Shown piece by piece: positions 63,817 through 64,000 of a DNA stretch of 64,000 bases. Made by a program: the position numbers and the translations under genes. The number at the start of each line of letters is the position of its first letter. The stretch's first letter is position 1. The stretch is from CAWCJL01 sp963795775 (GTDB taxonomy: Bacteria; Acidobacteriota; Terriglobia; Terriglobales; Acidobacteriaceae): positions 620,001 through 684,000 of the forward strand of contig CAWCJL010000005.1 of the NCBI GenBank assembly GCA_963795775.1, written 5' to 3'. Under the pieces are notes generated by a model. It searched no databases, had not been told where the DNA came from, and saw only the letters and a list, made by a program, of their open reading frames with translations.

Positions 63817-64000
63817 TGTCCACCACTCTTGACCACAGCTTCAGGGTGGAACGCAAACAACCTGGGATTAGTATCTCGGCATTCTACCTTGTGATACTTG
63901 CTCCGTTGCTTTTTCTGTGCGTTCGTGGCTCCTTTTCATTCCAATTCGAAGGAGCCAACAACGCGGTTGCAGGTGTCTATGGTGGCATGTCGAACGGCTC
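63813..64000 (+). CDS. Membrane protein, possibly O-antigen-polymerase-like, cut by the window end
   Basis: The ATG at 63813 (or 63816) overlaps the previous stop and follows ggagcagg. The visible 62 residues begin MMSTTLDHSFRVERKQPGIS, then ISAFYLVILAPLLFLCVRGS and FSFQFEGANNAVAGVYGGM. They show an N-terminal polar lead and a first membrane span with an outer loop, as in Wzy/ligase-type proteins of exopolysaccharide operons. The position after glycosyltransferase genes supports a polymerase or ligase role, but the diagnostic domains lie beyond the window. Confidence 0.55.
   Translation, partial: MMSTTLDHSFRVERKQPGISISAFYLVILAPLLFLCVRGSFSFQFEGANNAVAGVYGGMSNG

Overview
The window looks like a chromosome segment of a soil-type Acidobacteriota (class Terriglobia is my best guess). 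That guess is an inference from protein style: a Tad pilus locus with an adjacent DUF192 gene, large secreted beta-helix proteins, a polytopic membrane protein with a DPDIWWH motif, and a plasmid-like Rep/HNH/Uma2 accessory set. No rRNA, tRNA or CRISPR array was recognised, so taxonomy is not proven.

Layout. (1) 1-18 kb is a decayed accessory or plasmid-like island: an excisionase-type HTH protein, a candidate HUH replication initiator, a frameshifted HNH nuclease, a TumA/TumE toxin-antitoxin pair, a Uma2 nuclease, a truncated sigma-like protein, a split PD-(D/E)XK protein, an IS3 remnant, a cassette of small unknown proteins containing diverged paralogues, and a second HNH nuclease. Two diverged copies of a 0.9-1.0 kb repeat (3274-4194 and 8178-9191) share an almost invariant 82-nt core. 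(2) 18.8-20.4 kb encodes a large membrane protein. (3) 21.6-29.3 kb is an intact Tad/Flp pilus operon (flp, prepilin peptidase, cpaB, cpaC, cpaE, cpaF, tadB, tadC), followed by two tandem 30-codon membrane microproteins and a DUF192 protein. (4) 30.4-32.6 kb, on the minus strand, holds an EVE/PUA-like-HNH nuclease and a membrane-anchored protein resembling the exonuclease VII large subunit. This pair is the best candidate here for an undescribed, possibly defensive, system. (5) 32.7-38.1 kb has small regulatory proteins (degenerate receiver, PilZ, Cys motif proteins), a Tat-signal protein and a CelD/GNAT-like acyltransferase. (6) 38.5-39.5 kb contains recombinase and IS5 debris. (7) 39.9-53.7 kb carries two paralogous secreted beta-helix proteins flanking a Csu-type (archaic) chaperone-usher pilus operon with SCPU pilin, chaperone, usher and two-domain SCPU tip protein. 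It also has a minimal M50-like protease and small proteins. (8) 54.8-58 kb has a secreted protein, a DUF4236 protein and a decayed acyltransferase copy. (9) 58.7-64 kb is the start of an exopolysaccharide operon: Wzz/BY-kinase, Wza-like export protein, WecG/TagA glycosyltransferase, GT2 glycosyltransferase and a membrane protein running off the end.

Together the intact genes describe a surface-attachment toolkit: Tad pili, chaperone-usher pili, beta-helix proteins and exopolysaccharide, with a PilZ protein as a possible c-di-GMP link. It sits beside a nuclease-rich island with heavy decay. Single-base frameshifts are common in the island and also interrupt two genes of the otherwise healthy exopolysaccharide operon, so raw-sequence accuracy should be kept in mind. 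All family calls were made by eye from translated motifs; no database search was run.
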